In this document: positions 18,432 to 27,220 of the stretch, one piece after another
Position numbering within the stretch: the first letter of the stretch is position 1
How the letters are laid out: every line of letters begins with the position of its first letter
NCBI RefSeq assembly: GCF_013410105.1
Contig: NZ_JACCCJ010000002.1
Coordinates: 310,001-374,000, forward strand
DNA: 64,000 nucleotides
Source: Sphingopyxis sp. JAI108
GTDB lineage: Bacteria > Pseudomonadota > Alphaproteobacteria > Sphingomonadales > Sphingomonadaceae
Direction of reading: 5' to 3'
Made by a program: the position numbers and the translations under genes
Notes under the pieces: generated by a model
The model's database searches: none
The model's input: the letters and a program-made list of their open reading frames with translations, nothing else
Told to the model about the DNA's origin: nothing

Positions 18432-19556
18432 ATGCCGCTGTTTCGACTGACTTCGCCCGGGCCCTTCTTCGATAACAAGGTCCGGGCCTTCTGGAATCTG
18501 CAGATATTGGGATGGGCGGCGTGGCTTGGGCTGCGCGGTGTGTCGGGGCTTGCCAATGGGCAGGCCTTCACCTTTTTCATCCCACAGACGATTTCGGCGA
18601 TCACGGGCTTTTCGCTGACGCTGATCCTGTCGGTCTGCTACCGCGCGCTGATCAGCCGCCGCCCGTTGCTCATGTGGGGGGTCAGCTTCGGCCTCGCCGG
18701 CGTCGCGACCGCGCTCTGGGCGTTCATCGATGCATGGGTGGCGCAGATCCAGAATCCGGCGAGCGAGGCGGGCTTCACCAGCCTGTTGCTCGGCGCGATG
18801 TATATCGACGCGACGTCGCTCGCGGCCTGGTCGGCGCTCTATTTCGCGATCAACTATTTCCTCCAACTCGAGGAGCAGAATGATCGCGTCATCCGGCTCG
18901 AGGCGCAGGCGGCGTCGGCACAACTCGCGATGCTGCGCTACCAGCTCAACCCGCATTTCCTGTTCAACACGCTCAACAGCATTTCGACGCTCGTGCTCTT
19001 GAAGCAGGCCGAACCCGCCAACGCGATGCTGTCGCGCCTCTCGGCCTTCCTGCGCTACACGCTCGCGAACGAGCCGACCGCGCAGGTGACGCTGGCGCAG
19101 GAGATCGAGACGCTGAAGCTCTACCTCGATATCGAAAAGATGCGCTTCGAGGAACGACTGCGTCCGCATTTCGCGATCGATCCGGCGGTTTCGCGCGCGC
19201 GTCTGCCGTCGCTTCTGCTTCAGCCGCTCATCGAAAACGCGATCAAATATGCGGTGACGCCGCAGGAGGAAGGCGCCGATATCACGATTTCCGCACAGCT
19301 GGCCGGTCAAAATGTCCGGATCACCGTGTCCGACACCGGCGCGGGATTGTCAGCCGACCCCACCGACCCCACCACTGGCGTTGCAACGGAATCGACCGGT
19401 GTGGGTTTAGCCAACATCAGGGACCGGCTGGCGCAGGCTTTTGGCGATCAGCAACGGTTCGACGTCCATATGGGCGGTGAAGGCGGATTCACGGTGGTCA
19501 TCGAGTTTCCGTTCCAGCCCGACGGGCAAATGACGATTGGAACCGAACGCACATGA
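18432..19556 (+). CDS. LytS/YehU-type sensor histidine kinase
   Basis: 374 residues. Four hydrophobic segments occupy about residues 20-155, with no periplasmic sensor domain. Then comes the His_kinase domain with the phosphoacceptor motif NPHFLFNTLNSIS (about residue 175), and an HATPase domain with LLQPLIENAIKYAV and GVGLANIRDRL. The stop overlaps the start of the response-regulator gene by 4 bases (ATGA), so the two form a two-component pair. The signal sensed is unknown. Confidence 0.9.
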   Translation: MPLFRLTSPGPFFDNKVRAFWNLQILGWAAWLGLRGVSGLANGQAFTFFIPQTISAITGFSLTLILSVCYRALISRRPLLMWGVSFGLAGVATALWAFIDAWVAQIQNPASEAGFTSLLLGAMYIDATSLAAWSALYFAINYFLQLEEQNDRVIRLEAQAASAQLAMLRYQLNPHFLFNTLNSISTLVLLKQAEPANAMLSRLSAFLRYTLANEPTAQVTLAQEIETLKLYLDIEKMRFEERLRPHFAIDPAVSRARLPSLLLQPLIENAIKYAVTPQEEGADITISAQLAGQNVRITVSDTGAGLSADPTDPTTGVATESTGVGLANIRDRLAQAFGDQQRFDVHMGGEGGFTVVIEFPFQPDGQMTIGTERT

Positions 19557-20359
19557 CGATCAGAACCATCCTGGTGGATGATGAGAAATTGGCGACCCAG
19601 GGCCTGCAATTGCGGCTCGAAGCGCATGCCGATGTCGAAATTGTCGACACCGCACAGAACGGCCGCGAGGCGATAAGAAAGATCAAGACCCACAAACCCG
19701 ACCTTGTTTTCCTCGACATCCAGATGCCGGGGTTCGATGGTTTTTCGGTGATTCAGGGACTGATGGAAGTCGAACCGCCGCTGGTGGTTTTTGTCACGGC
19801 CTATTCGGACCATGCGATCCGCGCCTTCGAGGCGCAGGCGGTCGATTATCTGGTGAAGCCGGTCGAGCCCGAGCGGCTGGCCGACGCACTCGACCGCGTC
19901 CGCCAGCGACTTACCGAAAAGCGCGGTGCGGCCGAGGTCGAGCGGCTGAAGACCGTGCTCGCCGAAGTCGCGCCCGAAGCGGTCGAGGATTATGACGCCG
20001 AAACGCAGCCCGACGCGCACGCCGCCGACCGTTATGAAAAGATGATCAACATCAAGGATCGCGGCCAGATCTTTCGCGTCGATGTCGATAGCATCGAACG
20101 CATTGATGCGGCGGGCGATTATATGTGCATCTATACCGCCGACAATTCGCTGATCCTGCGCGAGACGATGAAGGATCTCGAAAAGCGGCTCGACCCGCGC
20201 AATTTCCAGCGCGTCCACCGTTCGACGATCGTGAACCTCAGCCAGGTCAAGCAGGTGAAGCCGCACACCAACGGCGAATGCTTCCTGGTGCTCGGATCGG
20301 GCGCGCAGGTGAAGGTCAGCCGCAGCTATCGCGACGTGGTGGCGCGCTTCGTGCATTAA
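19553..20359 (+). CDS. LytTR-family response regulator
   Basis: 268 residues. An N-terminal receiver domain (about 1-125) carries the acidic pocket LVDDEK, the phospho-acceptor LVFLDIQMPG and the VKP lysine. A C-terminal LytTR DNA-binding domain (about 165-268) includes NFQRVHRSTIVNLSQV and the closing KVSRSYRD. It is partner to the overlapping LytS-type kinase. A dispersed palindrome lies just downstream. Confidence 0.92.
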   Translation: MTIRTILVDDEKLATQGLQLRLEAHADVEIVDTAQNGREAIRKIKTHKPDLVFLDIQMPGFDGFSVIQGLMEVEPPLVVFVTAYSDHAIRAFEAQAVDYLVKPVEPERLADALDRVRQRLTEKRGAAEVERLKTVLAEVAPEAVEDYDAETQPDAHAADRYEKMINIKDRGQIFRVDVDSIERIDAAGDYMCIYTADNSLILRETMKDLEKRLDPRNFQRVHRSTIVNLSQVKQVKPHTNGECFLVLGSGAQVKVSRSYRDVVARFVH

Positions 20360-20369
20360 TCCAACACCT

Positions 20370-20462
20370 CGTCATTGCGAGGAGCGTAGCGACGAAGCAA
20401 TCTCCAGCCATCGGTCTTTTAGGACGATAGCTGGAGATCGCTTCGCTTCGCTCGCAATGACG
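20370..20462. repeat. Dispersed intergenic palindrome
   Basis: Left arm 20370-20408 and right arm 20430-20462 are inverted copies except for a 6-base gap, with the CGTCATTGCGAGGAGC core well known from many proteobacterial genomes. It lies between the convergent ends of the response regulator and ribA, where it could terminate both. Confidence 0.8.
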
Positions 20463-20467
20463 TTCGC

Positions 20468-21523
20468 CTAAAGCTGGTGCCCCGTGCGATCGCGCTTCGT
20501 CGCGAGATATTGCTCGTTATACTTGTTCGTCGGCAGCGCGAGGGGCAGCCGTTCGACGACCTCGACCCCTTCCTTCTCCAGCCGCGCGACCTTTTCGGGG
20601 TTGTTCGTCATCAGCCGGATGCGGGGGACATTCAGCAGATAGAGCATCCGTCCTGCGATTGCGAAATCGCGCGCTTCGACCGGGAAGCCGAGCCTCAGGT
20701 TCGCATCGACCGTGTCATAGCCCTGGTCCTGCAGCGCATAGGCGCGCAGCTTGTTGACGAGGCCGATCCCGCGCCCTTCCTGCCGCAGGTATAGCAGCAC
20801 GCCCCACGGGGCATCGGCCATAGCGTGGAGCGCGGCGTGGAGCTGCGGCCCGCAATCGCACTTGAGGCTGCCGAGCACGTCGCCGGTCAGGCATTCGCTG
20901 TGCAGGCGCACCACGGGCGGATTCGCATCGCGCTCGCCGATGACCAGCGCGACATGGTCCGATGCCTCCTCGGGCGAACGGAAGGCGACGATTTCGGCGC
21001 TCTCGCTCGCCGCGACGGGCAGGCGCGCGCGCGCCGCGATTTCGAGCCGGGCGGGATCGAGCAGCGCGGCGACATCGTCGACGCCGCATTCGGTCTCGGC
21101 ATCGCCGGTCGCTTCGCGCACGAAAAAGGCCGGGAGCAGCCCGGCATGACGGGCCATCGTCATCGCGGCCGCGGCAGCGGTTTCGCCCCCGGTCGAGACC
21201 GTGCGGAAGGGCCCTTTAAGCGGATTCGCGAGGTCAAGCGCCGGGTCGGCAATCGCCAGCGCCGCCGCGACCGTATCGGCCGCATGGGCCAGCCGCACCG
21301 GTCCGGGCGTCGCGGCGGCGCGCTGGTTGGTGAGCTTGAGCGTAACGGCGCGTTCGCCCGACAGCAGCACATCCTGGCTGGCGAAGTCGGTGAGCGCCCC
21401 ATCGCGCGCGCTTTCGACGGCGAGCAGGTCGAGCGCGCCATCGCCGCCCGCGATGCGGAACGGCCAGCCACGCCGCAGCGCGTCTATGGCGCGGGCTGCC
21501 CGGCGAGCTCCGATATCGCTCAA
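20468..21523 (-). CDS. ribA: GTP cyclohydrolase II
   Basis: 351 residues. The C-terminal 200 residues hold the catalytic domain: the zinc ligands in CLTGDVLGSLKCDCG, the active-site LRQEGRGIGLVNKL and the YDTVDANLRLGF stretch. It opens GTP to the first intermediate of riboflavin synthesis. The first 140 residues are an extension without zinc motifs, like the N-terminal part seen in sphingomonad RibA proteins. The likely start is a TTG at 21523 overlapping the xth stop (TTGA), which implies translational coupling. No other good in-frame start exists near the homology. An apparent extension further upstream is an overlap with xth in another frame. Confidence 0.87.
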   Translation of the reverse strand: MSDIGARRAARAIDALRRGWPFRIAGGDGALDLLAVESARDGALTDFASQDVLLSGERAVTLKLTNQRAAATPGPVRLAHAADTVAAALAIADPALDLANPLKGPFRTVSTGGETAAAAAMTMARHAGLLPAFFVREATGDAETECGVDDVAALLDPARLEIAARARLPVAASESAEIVAFRSPEEASDHVALVIGERDANPPVVRLHSECLTGDVLGSLKCDCGPQLHAALHAMADAPWGVLLYLRQEGRGIGLVNKLRAYALQDQGYDTVDANLRLGFPVEARDFAIAGRMLYLLNVPRIRLMTNNPEKVARLEKEGVEVVERLPLALPTNKYNEQYLATKRDRTGHQL

Positions 21524-22314
21524 AAGTCGAACTCGGTGATCAGCGGGATATGGTCCGACGGCCGTTCCCAGCTGCGCGCCGGCCGGACGATGCGATGCGA
21601 CACCGCCTTCGCCGTCAGGTCGGGCGTCACCCACATATGGTCGAGCCGGCGGCCGCGGTTCGACGCCTCCCAGTCCTTCGCGCGGTAGCTCCACCAGGTG
21701 TAGAGCGGCGTCGGCGCTTCGATGAAGTGGCGACCGAGATCGACCCAGTTCGATGCCGCCTGCAGCCTTGCCAGCGTTTCGACCTCGACCGGCGTGTGGC
21801 TGACGACGTCGAGCAGCGCCTTGTGGTTCCAGACGTCGCTTTCGAGCGGCGCGACGTTGAAATCGCCCGTCAGCACCGTCGGCGTGCCGTTCAGCGCGCC
21901 CGACCATTCGGTCATGCGGCCGAAGAAATCGAGCTTCTGCCCGAATTTGGGATTGAGATCGCGGTCGGGAATATCGCCGCCCGCGGGGATATAGACATTG
22001 TCGAGGCGGACGCCCCACGGCAGCGTCACCCCGACGTGGCGCGCCTCGCCATTCGCCTGCCAGTCATATTTGCGCACGTCGGTCAGCGGCATCTTGCTGA
22101 CGATCGCGACGCCGTGGTGCATGCGCTGGCCGTGGGTGACGATATGCTCGTAGCCCAGCCGCCGGAACATCTCGGGCGGGAACAGGCTGCACTCGACCTT
22201 GGTTTCCTGAAGGCAGAGGATGTCTGGGGCTTCTTCGCGCAGGAATTTCTCGACGATGCCGATGCGGGCGCGAACGCTGTTGATGTTCCACGAAGCAATG
22301 CTGGTGCGAGTCAT
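21520..22314 (-). CDS. xth: Exodeoxyribonuclease III
   Basis: 264 residues. All motifs of the ExoIII AP endonuclease family are present: WNINSVRAR, LQETKVE (metal Glu), the GDFN substrate loop, RLDHMWVTP and the catalytic SDH near the C-terminus. It repairs abasic sites and 3' blocked ends. The ATG at 22314 is directly followed by homology (TRTSIASWN), so the longer frame is rejected. It overlaps ribA by 4 bases. Confidence 0.94.
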   Translation of the reverse strand: MTRTSIASWNINSVRARIGIVEKFLREEAPDILCLQETKVECSLFPPEMFRRLGYEHIVTHGQRMHHGVAIVSKMPLTDVRKYDWQANGEARHVGVTLPWGVRLDNVYIPAGGDIPDRDLNPKFGQKLDFFGRMTEWSGALNGTPTVLTGDFNVAPLESDVWNHKALLDVVSHTPVEVETLARLQAASNWVDLGRHFIEAPTPLYTWWSYRAKDWEASNRGRRLDHMWVTPDLTAKAVSHRIVRPARSWERPSDHIPLITEFDF

Positions 22315-22407
22315 GGGGTCGGCTCTATCGGCGCGCGGTTCGGTTCGCAACGAGGTCGTTGTTGCGGCCCCGCCGCGTTGGCGGCAGAAAATACACCGGA
22401 CAAATTA

Positions 22408-22440
22408 AACCCCCGTCCCAGGGGCGGTGGAACGGGGGTT
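22408..22440 (-). terminator. Rho-independent terminator
   Basis: On the minus strand, AACCCCCGT and ACGGGGGTT pair around an internal GC-rich region and are followed by TTAATTTG. It lies about 250 bases beyond the lolA stop, which has its own nearer hairpin, so it probably ends a separate transcript. Confidence 0.6.
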
Positions 22441-22555
22441 CAAGGTCAGCGTTCGTCACGCTCTTGAATGAAGGTGCCTGGCAGCCCGGGAGGGGCAACA
22501 GGGGGAAACCCAAATCCGGGGGCCGTGTTGGCGCCTTCGAGAGATGGAATAACCG
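22410..22555 (-). ncRNA. Candidate small RNA in the lolA-xth gap
   Basis: The 375-base gap between the xth start and the lolA stop holds no credible reading frame. On the minus strand, a stretch of about 145 bases can fold into a long irregular hairpin (CTCTCGAAGG-GCC with GGCACCTTC---AAGAG) and then a strong terminator. A weak promoter-like pair (TTGGCG, TATTCC) sits just upstream of it. Size and architecture would suit a structured sRNA; I cannot assign it to a known family. Confidence 0.3.
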
Positions 22556-22638
22556 CCCTTCCCTGTCGCCAAGCTGAACAAAAATCCCGCTTCGGCGTCG
22601 CCTGTGCAGTTCGTCGATCCAGGGCGACGGTTGGTCCG

Positions 22639-22668
22639 GAAAATCGGCGCCGGCCGTGGCGCCGGACC
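22639..22668 (-). terminator. Terminator of lolA
   Basis: On the minus strand, CGGCGCC and GGCGCCG pair across a short loop 22 bases after the lolA stop and are followed by ATTTT. An outer GGTCCGG/CCGGACC pair can extend the stem. Confidence 0.5.
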
Positions 22669-22689
22669 GACGCGATGATGGCGCGAGGG

Positions 22690-23334
22690 TTAACGCCCGC
22701 GCCGTTTCGGGCGGGGATCGGTCCAGCGGAAAGCCGAATCGGCGACCGCGACGTTGAATTTCTGGTTGCTGAGGTCGATCCGCGTGCGGTTGTTCTGCGA
22801 ATCGAGCGCAACCCAGCCGCGCAGACGCAGTCCGCCGGGTGCCGCGCCGTCGCGGACGAACACCATGGTGATCGTGCCATATTCGGGGCGCTTCGGATCC
22901 TTGACCTCGACGCTCAGCACATCGTTGTTCCCGGTCGGCAGGACCTTGGCATATTTGGTCAGGTCCCGGTCGGGATCGAGCAGCGCGCCGAGCGGCGAAT
23001 TCTTCACCGGCCAGCTCTGTACCTGCTTCACTTCATAGTCGATCACGGTGAGCCGGCTGCCATCGCCGACGATCAGCAAGGGCACGTCCTTTTGATACTG
23101 GAAACGGATCTTGCCGGGGCGCTTCAGCGTGAGCTGCCCGCCCAGCCGCTGGCCGTTGCGGTCGGTCTGCACGAAGTTGGCGGTCATCGAGCTGGTGGAC
23201 TTGAGGTGCGACTGCACCGAAGCCAGCGCGTTCGCCGACTGGGCGATCGCGGGCGCGCCGATTGCAAGACCGGCGGCGGCGACGGGAGCGAGTGTCCACG
23301 CAAGGGCGCGGGGGAGGGTGGTCTTGAAAATCAT
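22690..23334 (-). CDS. lolA: Outer-membrane lipoprotein carrier LolA
   Basis: 214 residues with a signal peptide (about 1-32, ending APAIAQ). The mature part follows the LolA/LolB half-barrel: L-SV-SHLKSTSSMTANFVQ, LTLKRPGKIRFQY and LLIVGDG. It would shuttle lipoproteins from the inner to the outer membrane. It is relevant to the local lipoprotein gene at 5483, but this is a housekeeping role. The ATG at 23334 begins a normal signal peptide; the upstream in-frame ATG does not. Its terminator hairpin follows directly. Confidence 0.88.
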   Translation of the reverse strand: MIFKTTLPRALAWTLAPVAAAGLAIGAPAIAQSANALASVQSHLKSTSSMTANFVQTDRNGQRLGGQLTLKRPGKIRFQYQKDVPLLIVGDGSRLTVIDYEVKQVQSWPVKNSPLGALLDPDRDLTKYAKVLPTGNNDVLSVEVKDPKRPEYGTITMVFVRDGAAPGGLRLRGWVALDSQNNRTRIDLSNQKFNVAVADSAFRWTDPRPKRRGR

Positions 23335-23446
23335 CGGGCTCTCATCTTTTCGGATTGATTGGAGGATTCCTCGCATCGGGGCATTGAACCCGCGCTGAAC
23401 CCCGCCGTTAGACGCTGTTCAAGTCGCGAACCGGGAAAAAGGTTCC

Positions 23447-25759
23447 TCAGCGCGGCTGCCCATATTGGTCGGTGAGTACGTCGCGGCGGCCGACATGGTT
23501 CGGCGGGCTGACGATGCCTTCCTCCTCCATCCGCTCGATCAGGCGCGCCGCGCTGTTGTAACCGATACGGAGTTGGCGCTGCAGCCAGCTCGTCGAGGCT
23601 TTCTGGCTTTCGGCGACGATCTGGCAGGCCTTGGCGTACATGCGGTCCTCGGCACTGTCGCCGCCCGCAGGGGCGCCCTCCATCGCGAAGCCGCCATCCT
23701 CGGGATCCTCGGTGACGCTTTCGACATAGTCGGGGCGTCCCTGCGCCTTCCAGTGATCGGCGACCGCGCGCACCTCGTCATCGGAGACGAAGGGGCCGTG
23801 GATGCGCGTGATCTGCTTGCCGCCGGGCACGTAAAGCATGTCGCCCTTGCCGAGCAGCTGCTCGGCGCCCGCCTCGCCCAAGATGGTGCGGCTGTCGATT
23901 TTCGACGTGACGTTGAAGCTGATGCGCGTCGGCAAATTCGCCTTGATCACGCCGGTGATGACGTCGACCGACGGGCGCTGCGTCGCGAGGATCAGGTGGA
24001 TGCCCGCCGCGCGCGCCTTTTGCGCGAGCCGCTGGATCAGGAATTCGACCTCCTTGCCCGCGGTCATCATCAGGTCGGCGAGTTCGTCGACGACGACGAC
24101 GATTTGCGGCAGCGGCTGATAGTCGAGCGTCTCTTCCTCATAGACCGGCTGGCCGGTGTCGGGGTCATAGCCCGTCTGGACGCGGCGCCCCAGCGACTTG
24201 CCCTTGGCGAGCGCGCCGCGCACCTTGTCGTTGTACGAGGCGAGGTTGCGCACCGACAGCGAGGACATCATGCGATAGCGGTCCTCCATCTGCTCGACCG
24301 CCCATTTAAGCGCGCGGATCGCCTTCTTGGGCTCGGTGACGACGGGGGCGAGCAGGTGCGGGATGTCGTCATAGACGCTGAGTTCCAGCATCTTTGGATC
24401 GATCATGATCATCTTCACCTGGTCGGGGCCGAGGCGGTAGAGCAAAGACAGGATCATCGCGTTGAGGCCGACGGACTTGCCCGAGCCGGTGGTGCCCGCG
24501 ATCAGCAGGTGCGGCATCGGTGCGAGGTCGGCGATCATCGCGTCGCCGCTGATATTCTTGCCGAGGATGATCGGCAGCGCCCCGGTCTGGTCCTGGAACA
24601 GCGCGCTGCCGATGATTTCGTGGAGCACCACCGCTTCGCGCTGCGCGTTGGGCAGCTCGATGCCGATGACCGTGCGCCCGGGGATCGGCGCGATGCGCGC
24701 CGACAGCGCCGACATGTTGCGGGCGATGTCGTCGGCGAGGTTCGACACGCGGCTCGCCTTGGTGCCCGGTGCGGGTTCGAGCTCGTACATGGTGACAACC
24801 GGTCCTGGGCGCACCGCAGTGACGACGCCCTTGACCTGGAAGTCCTCGAGCACCGATTCGAGCAGCCGCGCGTTGCGCTCGAGCGCCGCCTTGTCGATCT
24901 GTCCCGCCGGCCGCTCGGGCGCAGGGGCAAGCAGGTCGATCGACGGCAGCTGGTAATTGGTGAACAGCTCGGTTTGCGGCTTGGGCCGGGGTTTCGACGG
25001 CGCGGTGCGCTGCGCGGGATCGGCGATTTCGGGCGGAGCGCGGTCGACCGGCTCGGCCACGGCGCGCGGCCGCACGGTGGGCTCGATCGGGCCGGGCGCG
25101 CGGTCGTCGGCGCGCGCGACGCGGGGGGGCTCGACGACGCGGCTGTTTTGGGCGGCGGGTAGCCTGAACCGTGACGCCCAGCCCTTTTCGAGCCGGAGCG
25201 CGCGCCATGCGAGCCACAACCCCAGCCCCACGAGCAGCAGGATCGTAGCGAAGCGGATCAGCGCCGCGGCGGGTTCGCCCGCCTGAGCGAAGAGGGGCGC
25301 GATGGCGCCGCCGAGCAGCAGCGCGATGATCCCGCCCCAGCCCGCGGGCAGCGGGGCATTCGTCGCCGGCGACCAGAGCTCGGCGCCTAGCCCGACGAGC
25401 AGGATGCCGATGAAGCTGTAGGCGAGCTGGCGCGGCCAATAAGGCTGGGCTTCGCCGGTCCAGAGTCGCCATGCGATGATGCCGAGCAGCGGCAGCAGCA
25501 GCGCGACGCCGATGCCGCCGATCGACAGGCCGAGGTCGGCGAACCAGGCGCCCGCGCTGCCCATCCAGTTGGCGGCGGTGCCGTGCGCCGCGGTGTTGAG
25601 CGCGGCGTCGGTGCTGTCGTAGGTGAGGAGAGCGAGCGTGAGGAACAGCGTGAAGAGCCCGAGCGCCACCGCCGCCGCGATCACGAGCGATCGCGCGATG
25701 CTTTGGCGGAAAACCGTACGCCAATCGGCCTTTGCGGGTGCGGCCTTGCGGCTAGCCAT
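23447..25759 (-). CDS. ftsK: DNA translocase FtsK
   Basis: 770 residues. Four membrane segments near the N-terminus (about 25-190) anchor it at the septum. A Pro-rich linker of moderate length follows, then the motor domain with Walker A GTTGSGKS, Walker B VVVVDELADLM and the RPSVDVITG stretch. The gamma winged helix at the C-terminus (SWLQRQLRIGYNSAARLIERME) reads KOPS sites to move dimer-resolution DNA to the division plane. The ATG at 25759 precedes the first helix; the frame upstream of it is not conserved-looking. Confidence 0.95.
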   Translation of the reverse strand: MASRKAAPAKADWRTVFRQSIARSLVIAAAVALGLFTLFLTLALLTYDSTDAALNTAAHGTAANWMGSAGAWFADLGLSIGGIGVALLLPLLGIIAWRLWTGEAQPYWPRQLAYSFIGILLVGLGAELWSPATNAPLPAGWGGIIALLLGGAIAPLFAQAGEPAAALIRFATILLLVGLGLWLAWRALRLEKGWASRFRLPAAQNSRVVEPPRVARADDRAPGPIEPTVRPRAVAEPVDRAPPEIADPAQRTAPSKPRPKPQTELFTNYQLPSIDLLAPAPERPAGQIDKAALERNARLLESVLEDFQVKGVVTAVRPGPVVTMYELEPAPGTKASRVSNLADDIARNMSALSARIAPIPGRTVIGIELPNAQREAVVLHEIIGSALFQDQTGALPIILGKNISGDAMIADLAPMPHLLIAGTTGSGKSVGLNAMILSLLYRLGPDQVKMIMIDPKMLELSVYDDIPHLLAPVVTEPKKAIRALKWAVEQMEDRYRMMSSLSVRNLASYNDKVRGALAKGKSLGRRVQTGYDPDTGQPVYEEETLDYQPLPQIVVVVDELADLMMTAGKEVEFLIQRLAQKARAAGIHLILATQRPSVDVITGVIKANLPTRISFNVTSKIDSRTILGEAGAEQLLGKGDMLYVPGGKQITRIHGPFVSDDEVRAVADHWKAQGRPDYVESVTEDPEDGGFAMEGAPAGGDSAEDRMYAKACQIVAESQKASTSWLQRQLRIGYNSAARLIERMEEEGIVSPPNHVGRRDVLTDQYGQPR

Positions 25760-25883
25760 GCTCTTGTTCCGGTCCCTGTCAGTTGATCCGGCGATATGCG
25801 CATGGGGCGGACTCGCCGTCAAGCGGGGCCCCGCGCTCGCCCACAGCCTTTCCAACCGTCCCACCGCGCGCTAGGGCGAAACC

Positions 25884-27125
25884 ATGACCGAACTCCTGCG
25901 CAGCGATGTCCTGATTTCGGGCGGCGGCCTCGTCGGCCAGGCGCTCGCCCTTGCCCTGGCCCACCACGGCCTGTCGGTCCAGGTCGTCGATCCCGCCGAT
26001 CCCGTCGCGACGATCGCGCTCGGCTTCGACGGCCGCGCCTCGGCGATCGCGAGCGCGACGTGGCAGATGTTCGAGGCGCTGGGGATCGCCGACCGCCTCG
26101 CCGGGCACGGCTGTCCGATCCGCGCCATCAAGGTGGGCGACGGTGCGCCCGATAGCGGACGCGGCGGCGAACTCGATTTCGTCACCGCCGAAGGCGATCC
26201 GCCGCTCGGCACGATGGTCGAAAATCGTCAATTGCGCCTCGCGCTGGCTGCCGCGCTCGCCAATGCGCCGCTGGTGCGACTTGCGATGCCCGCCGCCGTC
26301 GTGTCGCGCGAGATCGACGGGCATGGCGTCACGCTGACGCTCGCCGACGGCACGAAGCTCGCGGCGCCGCTGCTGGTCGTGGCCGAGGGTCGCCGCTCGC
26401 CGACGCGCGATGCCGCCGGATTCAGCATCGCGAACTGGTCCTACCATCATCACGCGATGATCGGCGCGGTCGCGCACGAAAAGCCGCACGGCCATGTCGC
26501 GCACGAAATCTTCTATCCGTCGGGGCCCTTCGCGCTGCTGCCGCTCGTCGACGATGAACGGGGGCGCCACCGCTCGGCTTTTGTCTGGACCGTGTCCGAG
26601 AAGGACGGTCCCGGCTTCGCCAAGCTCGGAGAGCGCGGCTTCGTCGCCGAACTGCAGAAACGCGCGGGCGGCGTTCTTGGTGCGATGGAACTTGTCGCGC
26701 CGCGCATGACCTATCCACTCGGCTTCCACCACAGCGCCTCGATCGTCGCCGACCGGATCGCGCTCGTCGGCGACGCGGCGCACGGCATTCACCCGATCGC
26801 GGGGCAGGGGCTCAACCTTGGCCTGCGCGACGTCGCGGCATTGACCGAAGTGCTCGTCGAGGGCGCGCGGCTCGGGCTCGACCTCGGCGATGCGGCGCTG
26901 CTCGCGCGCTACCAGCGTTGGCGCGGGCTCGACAATATGATGGTTAGCCTCGCGACCGACGGGCTGACGCGGCTGTTCGGCATTCCGGGACGCACGGCGG
27001 CAGCGGTCCGCCGCACCGGGCTCGGCGCGGTGCAGCGCATGCCGATGCTCAAACGCTTCTTCATGGACGAAGCGCGCGGTGAGGCGGGCGACCTGCCGCG
27101 CCTGCTCGCGGGCGCCGAAATCTAG
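25884..27125 (+). CDS. ubiH: UbiH/UbiF/VisC-family FAD hydroxylase (ubiquinone synthesis)
   Basis: 413 residues. A flavin monooxygenase with the Rossmann motif SGGGLVGQALALALA, the mid-protein DGRASAIA stretch of UbiH-type enzymes, and the second FAD motif GDAAHGIHPIAGQGLNLGLRD. It should hydroxylate a ring carbon of the ubiquinone precursor; which position cannot be told from sequence alone, so ubiF or another member is possible. It is divergent from ftsK with 124 bases between starts. The stop codon overlaps a short palindrome. Confidence 0.85.
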   Translation: MTELLRSDVLISGGGLVGQALALALAHHGLSVQVVDPADPVATIALGFDGRASAIASATWQMFEALGIADRLAGHGCPIRAIKVGDGAPDSGRGGELDFVTAEGDPPLGTMVENRQLRLALAAALANAPLVRLAMPAAVVSREIDGHGVTLTLADGTKLAAPLLVVAEGRRSPTRDAAGFSIANWSYHHHAMIGAVAHEKPHGHVAHEIFYPSGPFALLPLVDDERGRHRSAFVWTVSEKDGPGFAKLGERGFVAELQKRAGGVLGAMELVAPRMTYPLGFHHSASIVADRIALVGDAAHGIHPIAGQGLNLGLRDVAALTEVLVEGARLGLDLGDAALLARYQRWRGLDNMMVSLATDGLTRLFGIPGRTAAAVRRTGLGAVQRMPMLKRFFMDEARGEAGDLPRLLAGAEI

Positions 27126-27139
27126 GTATTACTACCTAG
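27122..27139. promoter_or_regulatory. Palindrome overlapping the ubiH stop, upstream of a sigma-like gene
   Basis: CTAGGTA and TACCTAG form perfect 7-base arms around TTAC, 82 bases before the start of the next gene. It looks like a dimeric operator; the regulator is unknown. It is too short and lacks a T run, so a terminator is unlikely. Confidence 0.35.
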
Positions 27140-27220
27140 GTCCCGGACAGGCGGGCGCTAAGCATGCCCGCCTATCCTCAACCGCGCGGCACCGTGCCGC
27201 GGCAGGATGGGGAGGGGGCC

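Noticed and set aside
21524..22018. N-terminal extension of the ribA frame over xth
   Set aside because: The translation is Arg/Pro-rich and lies entirely inside xth in another frame; homology begins only after 21523.
23465..25162. 565-codon plus-strand frame opposite ftsK
   Set aside because: It is the shadow of a well-identified gene; low-complexity translation rich in Arg, Asp and His.
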